Assembly: GCA_016713175.1 (NCBI GenBank) | Contig: JADJPQ010000026.1 | Location: forward strand, 476,865 to 540,864 | Reading direction: 5' to 3' | Source: Planctomycetota bacterium | Lineage (GTDB): Bacteria; Planctomycetota; UBA1135; UBA2386 | Length of the DNA stretch: 64,000 nucleotides | Part shown: positions 36,041 through 44,976 of the stretch, in pieces | How positions within the stretch are numbered: the first letter of the stretch is position 1 | Layout: each line of letters starts with the position of its first letter | The notes under the pieces: generated by a model | Told to the model about the DNA's origin: nothing | Databases searched by the model: none | The model's input: only the letters and a program-made list of their open reading frames with translations | Position numbers and translations under genes: made by a program

Positions 36041-37168
36041 TCACCGCGACAGCGCGGCCGACGGCATCGACAACTGCGGCGGATCCAGCGGTGGCAGCAC
36101 GAGTGCCTGGAACCACAACGGCGTGGCCTTCGGCAGCCCCGGCATCGAGTAGCCGAACATCAGCTGGCCATTGCCGTCGGTGACGCCGGACACCACGGTG
36201 ACGAAGTAGCCGAACGGGTCGACCCACAGCGGGCCGAATGGCGTGGTCTGCGGTGCAGCGACCGTGTCGGCCACGGCCAGGAACAGCGCCGACTGCGGCG
36301 GCGCGAACGCCACGACCTGCGCCGCAGCGCCGACCGCAACGCCCTGGGCGCGCACCCAGGTCGACAACCGCGGCTGCGGCACTGGCTGGGTGCTGCCGAC
36401 GAACGTCACCGCCGGATCGGCCTCGACGAGGCTGGGCGCATCGAGCGCCACCGCCACCGTTCCGGTGATGCCGGCCTGGATCGTCGTTGCCGCCAGCCGC
36501 ACCTGCGATCGCACACCGCTGATCCCTGCCCCGGCCGGCGCCGCACTGCAGCCGATCGGTGCACCACGCCCGCCCGTGACCGAAGCGCCGACCAGCAAGA
36601 CCGTCGCGTCCTCGAGTTCGAGCCCTGCCGTCGCCGCGATCACCTGCGTGCCGCCGCCGCTGGTCACGCATCGACCCGCCGCGCCGCCGAGTTCGGTGTC
36701 GATCACCGTACCCGCCGTTCGCGTCAGCGTCAGCCCCGGCAACCTGGCGTCGTCGCGGAAGCGACAGGTGTTGACGATGGCCGTGGTCGCGTCGGCGACC
36801 ACCAGACTGCCGCCGCGCACGTTCTCGATGACCACGTGTTCCGCGTTGGTCACCCGCAACCAGAACACGTTCAGGTCCGCGACCAGGATCGGCAACGACG
36901 GCCGCGACGGCAGCGAGAACACCAGCGATGCAATCGTCGGCCGCGCCCCCTCGGCCAGGAACCGCAACGAGATCGGTACATCGACCTGCAGGAAGGAGCC
37001 ACCGTTGCGGATCAGGATCGTGTCGCCGGGCGAACTGGCAGCGACCGCGGCATTCGGTTCGAGGAAATCGCCGCCGCCGAGCCGATCGACGACCCGGACG
37101 GTCTGGGCGACCGTCGAAAGCGACAGTGCACCTGCCGCGAGGAACGACCACGGGCACTTCCTGGTCAT
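36041..37168 (-). CDS. Secreted parallel-beta-helix-like protein with shared module
   Basis: ATG at 37168 (MTRKCPWSFLAAGALSLSTV, cleaving after AQ) gives a signal peptide. The 375-residue mature part opens VRVVDRLGGGDFLEPNAAVA and SPGDTILIRNGG, the usual start of right-handed beta-helix proteins. Repeats follow, such as HVVIENVRGGSLVVADATTA and GLELEDATVLLVGASVTGGR. The last 110 residues (RLSTWVRAQGVAVGAAAQVV onward) match the shared C-terminal module. The frame is open for 166 codons further upstream, but that part is glycine/arginine-rich and crosses C-runs, so it is not used. It is probably a surface protein. Confidence 0.75.
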   Translation of the reverse strand: MTRKCPWSFLAAGALSLSTVAQTVRVVDRLGGGDFLEPNAAVAASSPGDTILIRNGGSFLQVDVPISLRFLAEGARPTIASLVFSLPSRPSLPILVADLNVFWLRVTNAEHVVIENVRGGSLVVADATTAIVNTCRFRDDARLPGLTLTRTAGTVIDTELGGAAGRCVTSGGGTQVIAATAGLELEDATVLLVGASVTGGRGAPIGCSAAPAGAGISGVRSQVRLAATTIQAGITGTVAVALDAPSLVEADPAVTFVGSTQPVPQPRLSTWVRAQGVAVGAAAQVVAFAPPQSALFLAVADTVAAPQTTPFGPLWVDPFGYFVTVVSGVTDGNGQLMFGYSMPGLPKATPLWFQALVLPPLDPPQLSMPSAALSR

Positions 37169-37571
37169 GCCCTTGTCATGGTCCGCCCGACGACATCGCA
37201 CCAGTACGCCCATCGCCGACCCCATGTGCGCTGCTCGACCCATGTCGAAGGGCCCCGCCCCCCCCCCGCCCCGGCGGGCCCCCCCCCCGGTTGGTCGGGC
37301 GCCGGTCTTGGTTGGCGCCCCGCGGCGCCCCCCCCCCCCCCGCCCCAGCGCCGCGCACACCCCCAGGGACCCCCAGGGGACGGACACAGCCCGGGCACAA
37401 CACCCACGAACAACCAACACCCACCGGCGGCGCGACACCGCCGCCCCGCCGTCCCAGCCACCGCGCGCCATGGCAGTCGTCCCGCCGCGGGTCTCCGACC
37501 CGATCACCGTCATGGGTTCGCTGCTGTTCCGCGCGGATCGGGCCATCGAGCACGCGACGAGGTTCGTGACT
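37169..37571. other. Non-coding region with long poly-C runs
   Basis: This 403-base gap lies upstream of the beta-helix-like gene and downstream of the ABC permease, both on the reverse strand. It contains uninterrupted C-runs of 10 (37258-37267), 10 (37279-37288) and 14 (37328-37341), plus shorter ones. On the reverse strand these are G-tracts that could form a G-quadruplex. Otherwise I see no gene or RNA. The region may hold the promoter of the gene starting at 37168. Confidence 0.5.
37258..37341. repeat. Clustered homopolymeric C (G) tracts
   Basis: Three C-runs of 10, 10 and 14 bases lie within 84 bases, separated by G-containing spacers. They sit 90-170 bases upstream of the start codon at 37168 on the opposite strand. 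Tracts of this length are prone to length change by slippage and also to sequencing error. Confidence 0.7.
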
Positions 37572-38603
37572 TCAGTTCCAGCGGAAGATGCGCAGCGCCA
37601 CTGCGAAGCAGACGGTCGCGAACCCGGCCAGGAACAGCAGCGGCACCGCGATCGCGCCGACGCCACCCGGCTCGAGCATCACGTCGCGCAGACCGCGATT
37701 GAACTGCGTCAGCGGCAGCACATCGGCGCACCAGCGCAGCCAGCCCTCGAACCGCTCGTTGGCGAAGAAGCTGCCGCCGATCAACCACATCGGCAGCTGG
37801 CAGACGTTCATCAAACCCGCGACACCCTCCATGGTCTTGGCCCGGCTCGCCACCAGCAGCCCGAGGCCCGCAAAGGCCAGTCCGCCGGCCAGCACCAGCA
37901 GCGCCCCCGCGAACAGGCTGCCGCGGAACGGCACGCCCTGCACCAGGCAGCCGAACGCGAGGATCGCCAGCGACTCCGGCACGACCAGCACGAAACGCCC
38001 GGCAAGGTAGCCGAGCAGGAACTCGCTGCGCCGGATCGGCGTGACCAGCAGGCGGCGCAACAGCTGCTGCGATCGCATCATCACCAGCGTGAAGCCGATG
38101 CTCCACATGCCGGCACCGAGCAGGTTGAGTCCGACCAGACCCGGAATCAGGAAGTCGATGTAGCGCGCGCCGGGCCGATCTTCGGCGACGAAGCGCGCGT
38201 GCACGGTGCCGGGACCGTCACGCCGATCGCGCAGCGCGCGTTCGACCAGCAACCGGGCCGTCTCGGCTTCCGGCCGCGTCGGATCCGCACGCAACGACGG
38301 CTCGGCCAGCGAACCGCCGACGACCATCGCCACGCGTCCGCGCGCCAGTGCGGCATCGGCGGCGGCAGCGGCGACGACCTCGACGGCGAGCCGCGAACTG
38401 GCGGTCAACGCCGTTCGCAGGTCTTCCGGGGCTTCGGCAAGCACGGCAACCGGCAATGGCGCCGGCGGTGCCGGCTGGAACGCGAAGCCGAGCACGATCG
38501 CCATCAACAGCGGAAAACCGTAGGTCCAGAACAGCGCTTCCGGCGTCCGCCAGAACTCGCGGAACGTCGTCCGCGCCACGGTCCAGACGACGCGCGGGTT
38601 CAT
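37572..38603 (-). CDS. ABC-2 type transporter permease
   Basis: The 343-residue protein has an N-terminal membrane helix (ALFWTYGFPLLMAIVLGFAF), a periplasmic loop of about 100 residues and five further helices beginning IDFLIPGLVGLNLLGAGMWS and LLRRLLVTPIRRSEFLLGYL. This is the standard ABC-2 exporter layout. Its ATG overlaps the stop of the ATPase gene (ATGA), so both proteins are made from one message. With the ATPase it should form a homodimeric exporter, in this class often for drugs, lipids or polysaccharide; the substrate is unknown. Confidence 0.92.
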   Translation of the reverse strand: MNPRVVWTVARTTFREFWRTPEALFWTYGFPLLMAIVLGFAFQPAPPAPLPVAVLAEAPEDLRTALTASSRLAVEVVAAAAADAALARGRVAMVVGGSLAEPSLRADPTRPEAETARLLVERALRDRRDGPGTVHARFVAEDRPGARYIDFLIPGLVGLNLLGAGMWSIGFTLVMMRSQQLLRRLLVTPIRRSEFLLGYLAGRFVLVVPESLAILAFGCLVQGVPFRGSLFAGALLVLAGGLAFAGLGLLVASRAKTMEGVAGLMNVCQLPMWLIGGSFFANERFEGWLRWCADVLPLTQFNRGLRDVMLEPGGVGAIAVPLLFLAGFATVCFAVALRIFRWN

Positions 38604-39550
38604 GCCTTGTCCTCGCGCAGGTGTCGGCCGGTCAGGTGCACGAACACGTCCTCGAGCGTCGCCTGCCGCGTCGCCAGGCCGCGCATCGCGATGCCGCGCG
38701 CCGCCAGCAATTCGAGCAGTGGCGGCACCACCGAGTGCACCGAGCCGACCGTCAGCGCCAGCCGCTCGCCGGCCAGGTCGGCGCGCTGCACGCCGGGCAA
38801 CGCACTCGCCGCCGCGACGACCGCGTCGATGCCGGCCGCGTCGATCTCGATGACCTGGTCACCGCCGAGCGAACGGATCAGTTCCGGCGGCGAGCCCAGC
38901 GCGATCAGCTTGCCGTGATCGACGATGCCGATCCGATCGCACAGTTGCGCGGCCTCCTCCATGTAGTGGGTGGTCAGCAACACGGTGCCGCCCTGGCCGC
39001 GGAACGTCCGGACGACGTCGTGCAACTGGCGCCGCGACTGCGGATCCAGACCGGTGGTCGGCTCGTCGAGGAACAGCAGCTCGGGCTCGCCGAGCAGCGC
39101 CGTCGCGACCGCCAGCCGCTGCCGTTGCCCGCCGGACAACGCCACCTGCCGCGCGTTCGCCTTCTCCCGCAGCGACACCAGCGCCATCGCCTCGTCGACC
39201 GAACGGCCGCTCGGGTGGCAACAGGCGAACAGTTCGAGCGTCTCGCGCACCGTCTGCTTGTCGAGGAACTTGGTCTCCTGCAGACAGACGCCGATGCGCG
39301 CGCGGATCTGCTGGTCCTCGCCGGTGCGCCAACGCCGGCCGAGCACCGCCACGTCGCCGGCGGTCGGTTCGGTCAACCCTTCGCAGATTTCGACTGTCGT
39401 CGTCTTGCCAGCGCCGTTGGGGCCCAGGAGCCCGAACACCTCGCCGCGCTGCACGATCAGATCGAGGCCATCGACGGCGACGACCTCGCTGCGGCGCTTC
39501 TGATAGACCTTGCGCAGCCCGTGCAGTTCGATCGCCGCGCTGCCGCTCAT
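38600..39550 (-). CDS. ABC transporter ATP-binding protein
   Basis: The 316-residue protein has the full set of nucleotide-binding motifs: Walker A GPNGAGKTT (43-51), Q-loop LQETKFLDK, signature LSGGQRQRL (139-147), Walker B LLFLDEPTTGLDP, and the switch His in TTHYMEEA. The C-terminal about 80 residues form the extension common in DrrA/CcmA-type exporters (ATLEDVFVHLTGRHL). The start overlaps the stop of the aldolase/dehydrogenase gene and the stop overlaps the permease start, each by four bases, so the three genes form a coupled operon. Confidence 0.94.
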   Translation of the reverse strand: MSGSAAIELHGLRKVYQKRRSEVVAVDGLDLIVQRGEVFGLLGPNGAGKTTTVEICEGLTEPTAGDVAVLGRRWRTGEDQQIRARIGVCLQETKFLDKQTVRETLELFACCHPSGRSVDEAMALVSLREKANARQVALSGGQRQRLAVATALLGEPELLFLDEPTTGLDPQSRRQLHDVVRTFRGQGGTVLLTTHYMEEAAQLCDRIGIVDHGKLIALGSPPELIRSLGGDQVIEIDAAGIDAVVAAASALPGVQRADLAGERLALTVGSVHSVVPPLLELLAARGIAMRGLATRQATLEDVFVHLTGRHLREDKA

Positions 39551-41649
39551 CGCGGAAACGCCTCGGGCAGCCCGCCGTCGACCGGCAGCACCGCACCGGT
39601 GGTCGGCGTCTTCGCCGCCGCGAAGAACGCCACGGCCTCGCCGACGTGCCGCGGCGTCACCGTCCGCTTCAACAGCGAGCGGTCGCGATAGAACTGCCGC
39701 AGCCCCGCGGGATCGAGGTTGCGGGCCCGCATCCTCTCCGGGCCGACGGTCTCCCAGAGCTGGCTTGGCACCACCTCGTCGCCGAACACCGCATCGGCGT
39801 TGATCGCATTGACCTGCACACCGAGCGGCGCCATTTCGAGCGCGGCGACGCGCATCAACTGCAGCGTCGCCGCCTTGCTGGCCGAATAGGCGCCAAAGCC
39901 GGCACCCGGCGCGAACGCGTTCTTGCTGGCCTGCACGACCACGGTGCCGCCGGTCTGTTGCGCCGAGAACACCGCCGCCGCCGCCTTCAGCACCAGCATG
40001 GTGCCGGTGGCGTTGACCTCGAGCACCCGCGCAAACCGCGCCGGATCCATCTCGGCCAGCGAACTGACGTGCGCGATGCCGGCGTTCGGCACCACGCAGT
40101 CGACGCCGCCGAACGAAAGCACGCAGTCGGCGAACAGCCGTTCGACCTGCTCGGGAACGCACAGATCGGCGACGCCGGTGCACAACGCCTTGCCGTGCCG
40201 CTTGCCGAGCCGTTCGCGCACGATCTGCAACCGCTGCGCGTCGACGTCGGTCGCGAACACGCAAGCGCCCTGCTCGAGCAGCACTTCGGCGATACCGCAG
40301 CCGATCGCGCCGGCCGCGCCGGTGACCAGCGCCACCTGGCCCGCGAGCGGCAACGGCTGCACCGCCGCGAGCTTCTTGCGTTCGAGCGGCCAGTATTCCA
40401 TCTCGAACAGTTCCGCCGGCGACAGCGGCTGGTAGCGCCCGACGGCCTCGGCGACCGCGATCGTCCGCAGCGTGTGCTCGGCGATGTCGGCGCAGATCGC
40501 CGAAGCCTTGCGCGACGGCGTGACGCCGACCACGCCGCAACCCTCGATCACCGCCACCATCGGCGTCGGCACCAGCATCGACGAATTGCCAAGCGCTGGT
40601 GCGTGCGTTCGATGCCAGGCCGCGTAGTCGCGAACGTAGTCGCCGACCGCCGCGCGCACCGCGGTGGGGTCGAGCGCCTGGTCGCGGCGCAGGAACAGAT
40701 AGTGCCCCTTGGTCCGCAGCGCGTGATCGGGCGTCGCCGGACCGCGCCGACACAGCTCGGCCGCCGCCGGCGCGGCCGCGAACGCCGCCAGATCGTCATC
40801 CAGACGAGCATCGGCAACGATGCGGACCGTTCGCTCGCCCTCGGTCCGCTGCAGCGGCCACGCCAACGCGCCGCGCACCACCGGCAATGCCCTGGCCAGG
40901 AACTCCCGTCGTGCGGCGCCCGGCAGCGCCCCGCCGCCAGCAAGCAGAGGCGAAGCCGAGCCAGCCCGCGCGCGCAGGAACCGTTCGGCCGCGTCGACCA
41001 CCGCGATCATCCGTTCATAGCTCTCGCGCGCCGTCGCGCCGAACGTGAACGCACCATGCTTGCACAAGACGACCGCCGTGCAGCCCGGCTGCGCTTCGAC
41101 GGCCGCCGCCACCGCCTTCGCCAGCGGAAAACCCGGCATCACCCACGACAGGATCGCGACGTCGGGGCCGAGTGCCTGCCGGGCCAGGCTTTCGCCATCG
41201 GGCTGATCGGTCAGCGCGAGGATCGCATCGGCATGCGTGTGGTCGACGAACGGCCACGGCAAGAACGCGTGCAACAGCGTCTCCACCGATGGATCCGGCG
41301 CCCGGCTGTCGAGCAGCCGGCTCCGCACGGCGTTGACCATCGCCTCGTCGGCGAGCGACGGCAGGTCACGCAACCGGAGCAGCGGCGCCAGCTCGACCGC
41401 CGGGAGGCCGGCCGGCCCGATGTCGGCGAGGTCGTGACCACTGCCCTTGACATGCAGCACGCGGATCTCGGCCCCGAACAGATCGCGCGCCGTCGACTTG
41501 ACCGAGGTGTTGCCGCCACCGTGCAACACCAGCGCCGGATCGCCGCCGATCAACCGCGACGTGTAGATCCGCAACGCCAGTTCGGGGGCAACCCCGCGCC
41601 AATGGGCCACGGCGGCCGCTGCTTCGGCATCGTTCCAGCGACTGCGCAT
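39547..41649 (-). CDS. Bifunctional aldolase / short-chain dehydrogenase (RhaE-like)
   Basis: The 700-residue protein has two domains. Residues about 1-400 form a class II aldolase/adducin domain: LVLHGGGNTSVK, VLHVKGSGHDL, the metal site VDHTHADAIL and VLCKHGAFTFGATARESYE. Residues about 425-700 form a short-chain dehydrogenase with G-A-A-G-A-I-G cofactor binding, PNAGIAHV and the catalytic Y-x3-K in GAYSASKAATL. This architecture is that of rhamnulose-1-phosphate aldolase / lactaldehyde dehydrogenase and its YuxG-like relatives. It would split a ketose phosphate and oxidise the aldehyde. No rhamnose isomerase or kinase gene is nearby, so the exact sugar is uncertain. It overlaps the ABC ATPase gene by four bases. 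Confidence 0.9.
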   Translation of the reverse strand: MRSRWNDAEAAAAVAHWRGVAPELALRIYTSRLIGGDPALVLHGGGNTSVKSTARDLFGAEIRVLHVKGSGHDLADIGPAGLPAVELAPLLRLRDLPSLADEAMVNAVRSRLLDSRAPDPSVETLLHAFLPWPFVDHTHADAILALTDQPDGESLARQALGPDVAILSWVMPGFPLAKAVAAAVEAQPGCTAVVLCKHGAFTFGATARESYERMIAVVDAAERFLRARAGSASPLLAGGGALPGAARREFLARALPVVRGALAWPLQRTEGERTVRIVADARLDDDLAAFAAAPAAAELCRRGPATPDHALRTKGHYLFLRRDQALDPTAVRAAVGDYVRDYAAWHRTHAPALGNSSMLVPTPMVAVIEGCGVVGVTPSRKASAICADIAEHTLRTIAVAEAVGRYQPLSPAELFEMEYWPLERKKLAAVQPLPLAGQVALVTGAAGAIGCGIAEVLLEQGACVFATDVDAQRLQIVRERLGKRHGKALCTGVADLCVPEQVERLFADCVLSFGGVDCVVPNAGIAHVSSLAEMDPARFARVLEVNATGTMLVLKAAAAVFSAQQTGGTVVVQASKNAFAPGAGFGAYSASKAATLQLMRVAALEMAPLGVQVNAINADAVFGDEVVPSQLWETVGPERMRARNLDPAGLRQFYRDRSLLKRTVTPRHVGEAVAFFAAAKTPTTGAVLPVDGGLPEAFPR

Positions 41650-41685
41650 GGCGCAAGCTTGGTGGATCCGCGCCGACGACGCAAA

Positions 41686-42663
41686 TCACGCCCGCTGGAA
41701 CGGCCGGTTGGCGCGCAACCAGCGGAGCAGCGCCGTCATGTCGGGTGCCATCGTGGCTTCGAACTCGACCAGTTCGTGCGTACCCGGATGCGGGAGCTGC
41801 AGGCGTAACGCGTGCAGACAATGCCGCCCGGGGTCCGGCGCTTCCCTGGGCAGCAGTGCGTGCTGCGCGCGCCGCGAACGGTACAACCGGTCGCTGACCA
41901 GCGAATGGCCAACCGAGGCCATGTGGACACGGATCTGGTGCGTGCGCCCGGTCTTGGGCAGGCAGCGGAAGTGCGTGAAGCCGGCAAAGCGCTCGACCAC
42001 TTCGTAGAACGTCGAAGCCTCGCGCCCGCCTTCGGTCACCACCGTCTGGCGGTCTGGATGCGCCGGATCCGCCGCCATCGGCCGTTCGATCCAGTCGGAA
42101 TCGAACCGCGCCTCGCCGAACGCGATCGCGCGATACTCCTTGAGCACCGTCCGGGCCTTGAACTGCGCCCGCAGCCAGTGCCATGCCTCCTCGTTGCGCG
42201 CCAGCACCATGACCCCGGAGGTCTCGCGATCGAGGCGATGCACGATGCCCGGCCGGCCCTCCCCTTGCGGGTCCGGCAGTTCGCCGAAGGTCGCCTTGGC
42301 CCAGCTCGCGACCGTGTGGCCGCGGAACGACCGGTCGGCCGGCGGATGCGCCGCCAGGCCCACTGGCTTGTCGATGACGGCAATCCACGGATCGGCGAAC
42401 AGCAACGGCACGGTCGGAACCGGCAGTCCATCCTCCGGCGAACTCGGCGGCATCGGCGCTCCGGCCGCATCGAACTGGACTTCCTGGCCGACCTGCAGGA
42501 ACAGCCCGGCCTTGGCGCGCGCCCCGGCGACCACGACGTGCCCGGCATCGATCAGATCCTTCGCCCGGGACCGCGACCCGATCTTGGGGTGCCGGGCCAG
42601 GAACACATCCAGCCGGACCCCATCCTCCGTCAGTGGCACCGAAGTCGTCACCAGATCCTGCAT
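41686..42663 (-). CDS. RluA-family pseudouridine synthase
   Basis: The 325-residue protein has an N-terminal S4 RNA-binding domain (VRLDVFLARHPKIGSRSRAK, DLIDAGHVVVAG). A pseudouridine synthase domain follows with the catalytic Asp in IVHRLDRETSGVMVLARN, the KEYRAI segment, and KTGRTHQIRVHMA (motif III). This fits the RluC/RluD group that modifies 23S rRNA, but the exact target uridine cannot be told. The start is divergent from the response regulator gene. It lies 36 bases upstream of the aldolase/dehydrogenase gene on the same strand. Confidence 0.94.
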   Translation of the reverse strand: MQDLVTTSVPLTEDGVRLDVFLARHPKIGSRSRAKDLIDAGHVVVAGARAKAGLFLQVGQEVQFDAAGAPMPPSSPEDGLPVPTVPLLFADPWIAVIDKPVGLAAHPPADRSFRGHTVASWAKATFGELPDPQGEGRPGIVHRLDRETSGVMVLARNEEAWHWLRAQFKARTVLKEYRAIAFGEARFDSDWIERPMAADPAHPDRQTVVTEGGREASTFYEVVERFAGFTHFRCLPKTGRTHQIRVHMASVGHSLVSDRLYRSRRAQHALLPREAPDPGRHCLHALRLQLPHPGTHELVEFEATMAPDMTALLRWLRANRPFQRA

Positions 42664-42841
42664 TCAACCCGAGTTTTGCAAGAGCGGAACCTGACGCAAC
42701 CATGCCCCACCGAAATATCCAACTTTCCACCGACTACGGGCCTCCGAATGACTCCTGGGTGGACAAGTCGTGGAAAACTCTAGCGTTTTCGGCCCGCCGC
42801 GTGTCCGATTGTTCCAAGACCTGAGACCGCTCGAGCAAGAA

Positions 42842-43951
42842 ATGAGACTCCAGGAATCGAACCCGTCGCGTTCTTGCGGTGATGGCAACTCTGCCGCCGG
42901 GCCCTCCGAAAATCGATCGTTCGTGACGCAGCCGGCGACCGCACCGACCGTTGCCAAGACGCCGCAGCGCATTCTGGTCGTCGACGACGAACCCGACGTG
43001 CTGCAGAGTCTCACCGGCATCCTGGAGCGCGCCGGTTACTCGGTGACCGCCACCACCAAACTCGCGACCGCCCTCGGGCTGCTCGACTCGCAGCCGTTCG
43101 ATCTGGCCCTGACCGACCTGTACCTGGGCGCCACCGACCTTGGCTTCCAGCTTGCCGATCGCGCACGTTGCCGCCGCCCGGAGATTCCGGTCGTGTTGCT
43201 GACCGGCAAGCCGTCGTTCGACCGCGCGCAGGAAGCGCTGCGGTCCCGCGTCTCGGAGATCGTGGTCAAGCCGATCGATCCGTTCCAGTTGCTGACGACC
43301 TGTCGGCGCACCATCGAGGAGTACCGGCTGGCGCGCCGCAACCAGGAACTCGTCGTGCAGAACAAGACGCTCGCGTCGGTGTTGCCGCGCGCCGTGGAAG
43401 CCAAGGACCCGACCACGAGCGGGCACGCCGAACGCGTCGTCGATTACGTCGATTCGCTGGCGCGGCGATGCAACGTCTCGGCCGAGGACCGCGAGTCACT
43501 GCGGATGGCAGCCCTGCTGCACGACGTCGGCAAGATCGGCATCCCCGACGACATCCTGACCAAGCCGGGTGCGCTGACCGAGGACGAGCGCGACGTCATC
43601 AAGCGCCACCCGCGGATGGGCTACGAGATCCTCGGGCAGATGGATGGCCAGGAGAACGTCCGGCGCTGGGTCTACCAGCATCACGAGCGTTGGGATGGCA
43701 AGGGCTACCCGGAGAAGCTCGCCGGCGAAGATGTCGCGCTGCCGGGGCGGATCCTGGTGCTCGCCGAGGTGTACGACGCGCTGGCCGAACAGCGCAGCTA
43801 CAAGCGCGCGTGGGAGACCAGCAAGATCGTCGCCTACTTCCGCGATCAGGCCGGCCGGCAGTTCGATCCGGATCTGGCGCATGTGGTCGCCGATGGACTC
43901 GAACGGATGGGACCCCGGTTCTTCGCCGGCGCGCCGGGCATGCTGTTCTGA
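42842..43951 (+). CDS. Response regulator with HD-GYP phosphodiesterase domain
   Basis: A receiver domain occupies about residues 40-155, with the acidic pair in LVVDDEPDVL, the phospho-acceptor Asp in LALTDLYLG and the conserved Lys in VVKPID. After a linker comes an HD-GYP domain: AVEAKDPTTSGHAERVVDY, LLHDVGKIGIPDDILTKPG, HHERWDGKGYPEKLAGED. These motifs are those of cyclic-di-GMP phosphodiesterases of the RpfG type. The ATG at 42842 is chosen; a GTG at 42770 in the same frame is an alternative that only adds a non-conserved N-terminus. No partner histidine kinase is adjacent. Confidence 0.92.
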   Translation: MRLQESNPSRSCGDGNSAAGPSENRSFVTQPATAPTVAKTPQRILVVDDEPDVLQSLTGILERAGYSVTATTKLATALGLLDSQPFDLALTDLYLGATDLGFQLADRARCRRPEIPVVLLTGKPSFDRAQEALRSRVSEIVVKPIDPFQLLTTCRRTIEEYRLARRNQELVVQNKTLASVLPRAVEAKDPTTSGHAERVVDYVDSLARRCNVSAEDRESLRMAALLHDVGKIGIPDDILTKPGALTEDERDVIKRHPRMGYEILGQMDGQENVRRWVYQHHERWDGKGYPEKLAGEDVALPGRILVLAEVYDALAEQRSYKRAWETSKIVAYFRDQAGRQFDPDLAHVVADGLERMGPRFFAGAPGMLF

Positions 43952-44016
43952 ACCCGCGGCAACCTCCGCTGCGCCAGCCAGCCGATGCCCACAGTGCCGA
44001 CGCGAGCTCGCGCGGC

Positions 44017-44022
44017 TACGAT
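44017..44022 (+). promoter_or_regulatory. Possible -10 box (TACGAT) for the nucleotidyltransferase gene
   Basis: TACGAT ends nine bases before the GTG at 44032, without a Shine-Dalgarno. The arrangement is the same as at several other genes in the window. Confidence 0.35.
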
Positions 44023-44031
44023 CCTGCCGCG

Positions 44032-44976
44032 GTGCACGATCCCATCGACTTCGTCGACACGTTCAAGACGCTCCTCGAGCAGGCGAACATCCGGTTCGCG
44101 CTGACTTCGGGAATGGCATGCGTCCACTACGGGCTGCAGCAGACCACGAAGGACACCGACTGGATCGTCGCGCCCGAGTGCCTTGGCCGCCTGTTGGACG
44201 CGCTCGCGCAGCAGGAACAACGGACGGTGCCCTGGCAGGTCCGTTACCGGACGGTGTTTGGCGCGCCGCTTGCCATCGAGTGGATGCGGCACGGTTGGAC
44301 CTGCCATCTGGCCTTGCGCACCGAGGCGCTTGGCTTCGAGCAGCACCTGGACTTCTTCGCGCAGCCGCCACGAGTGCGCCATTGGCAACCCGACGCGCGC
44401 GGCTTCGCCGACCGCGACGTCGTCGCGCGGATGAAGCGGACCGACCGCGACAAGGACTGGCCGTTCGTGGATGGGCTTGGCTGGCAGATGGCCGAACAAC
44501 TGGGTGAGCCGGCGCGAGCGATCCTGCACGTCCAGGAAGCCGAGCGACTGCGCCACCTGTGGCAGATGCTGTCCGGCGACCAACGCGCCACCGCCGTGGT
44601 GGCCCGTCCGATGCTGGCCATGGTGGAGAAAGAGACGGACCTTGCCAGGCTCGAAGGCTGGGTCCGCCTCGAGCGGCTGCTCTGGCAGAGCGTCAATCGG
44701 CTCCGGCACGAACGCTACCAACGGGCGTGGAAGGACTTCTACCGCAGGTGGCGCCAGGAACCCGACTGGGTCTGGCCAACCGCCGAGCCGTTCCTGGTGC
44801 AGCATCGCCGCGTGGTCGCCGCCGCCGAGCGGCATCAGTTGCCGACGGATGCGATGGCCGGGATCACCGCAGCGGAACTGTTCGAACACGGGCTGGCGCG
44901 CGCCGCCGCCATCGCGTTCGTGCCGTCGGACACGATCCGCGCCATTGCCCCACCCCTTGGAGAACTGCTGCCATGA
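44032..44976 (+). CDS. Nucleotidyltransferase-fold protein (AbiEii-like)
   Basis: The 314-residue protein begins VHDPIDFVDTFKTLLEQA. It shows a nucleotidyltransferase-like pattern: S-G-M-A, then H-Y-G and T-T-K-D-T-D-W, giving the D-x-D metal pair, with a third acidic residue in HLDFF. This is the layout of AbiEii/AbiGii toxins and related proteins. The C-terminal half is helical and basic (RLRHERYQRAWKDFYRRWRQ). The open frame extends upstream across the previous gene, but the GTG at 44032 begins the domain. Its stop overlaps the start of an 85-codon gene by four bases. A toxin role is possible but not shown. Confidence 0.7.
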   Translation: MHDPIDFVDTFKTLLEQANIRFALTSGMACVHYGLQQTTKDTDWIVAPECLGRLLDALAQQEQRTVPWQVRYRTVFGAPLAIEWMRHGWTCHLALRTEALGFEQHLDFFAQPPRVRHWQPDARGFADRDVVARMKRTDRDKDWPFVDGLGWQMAEQLGEPARAILHVQEAERLRHLWQMLSGDQRATAVVARPMLAMVEKETDLARLEGWVRLERLLWQSVNRLRHERYQRAWKDFYRRWRQEPDWVWPTAEPFLVQHRRVVAAAERHQLPTDAMAGITAAELFEHGLARAAAIAFVPSDTIRAIAPPLGELLP

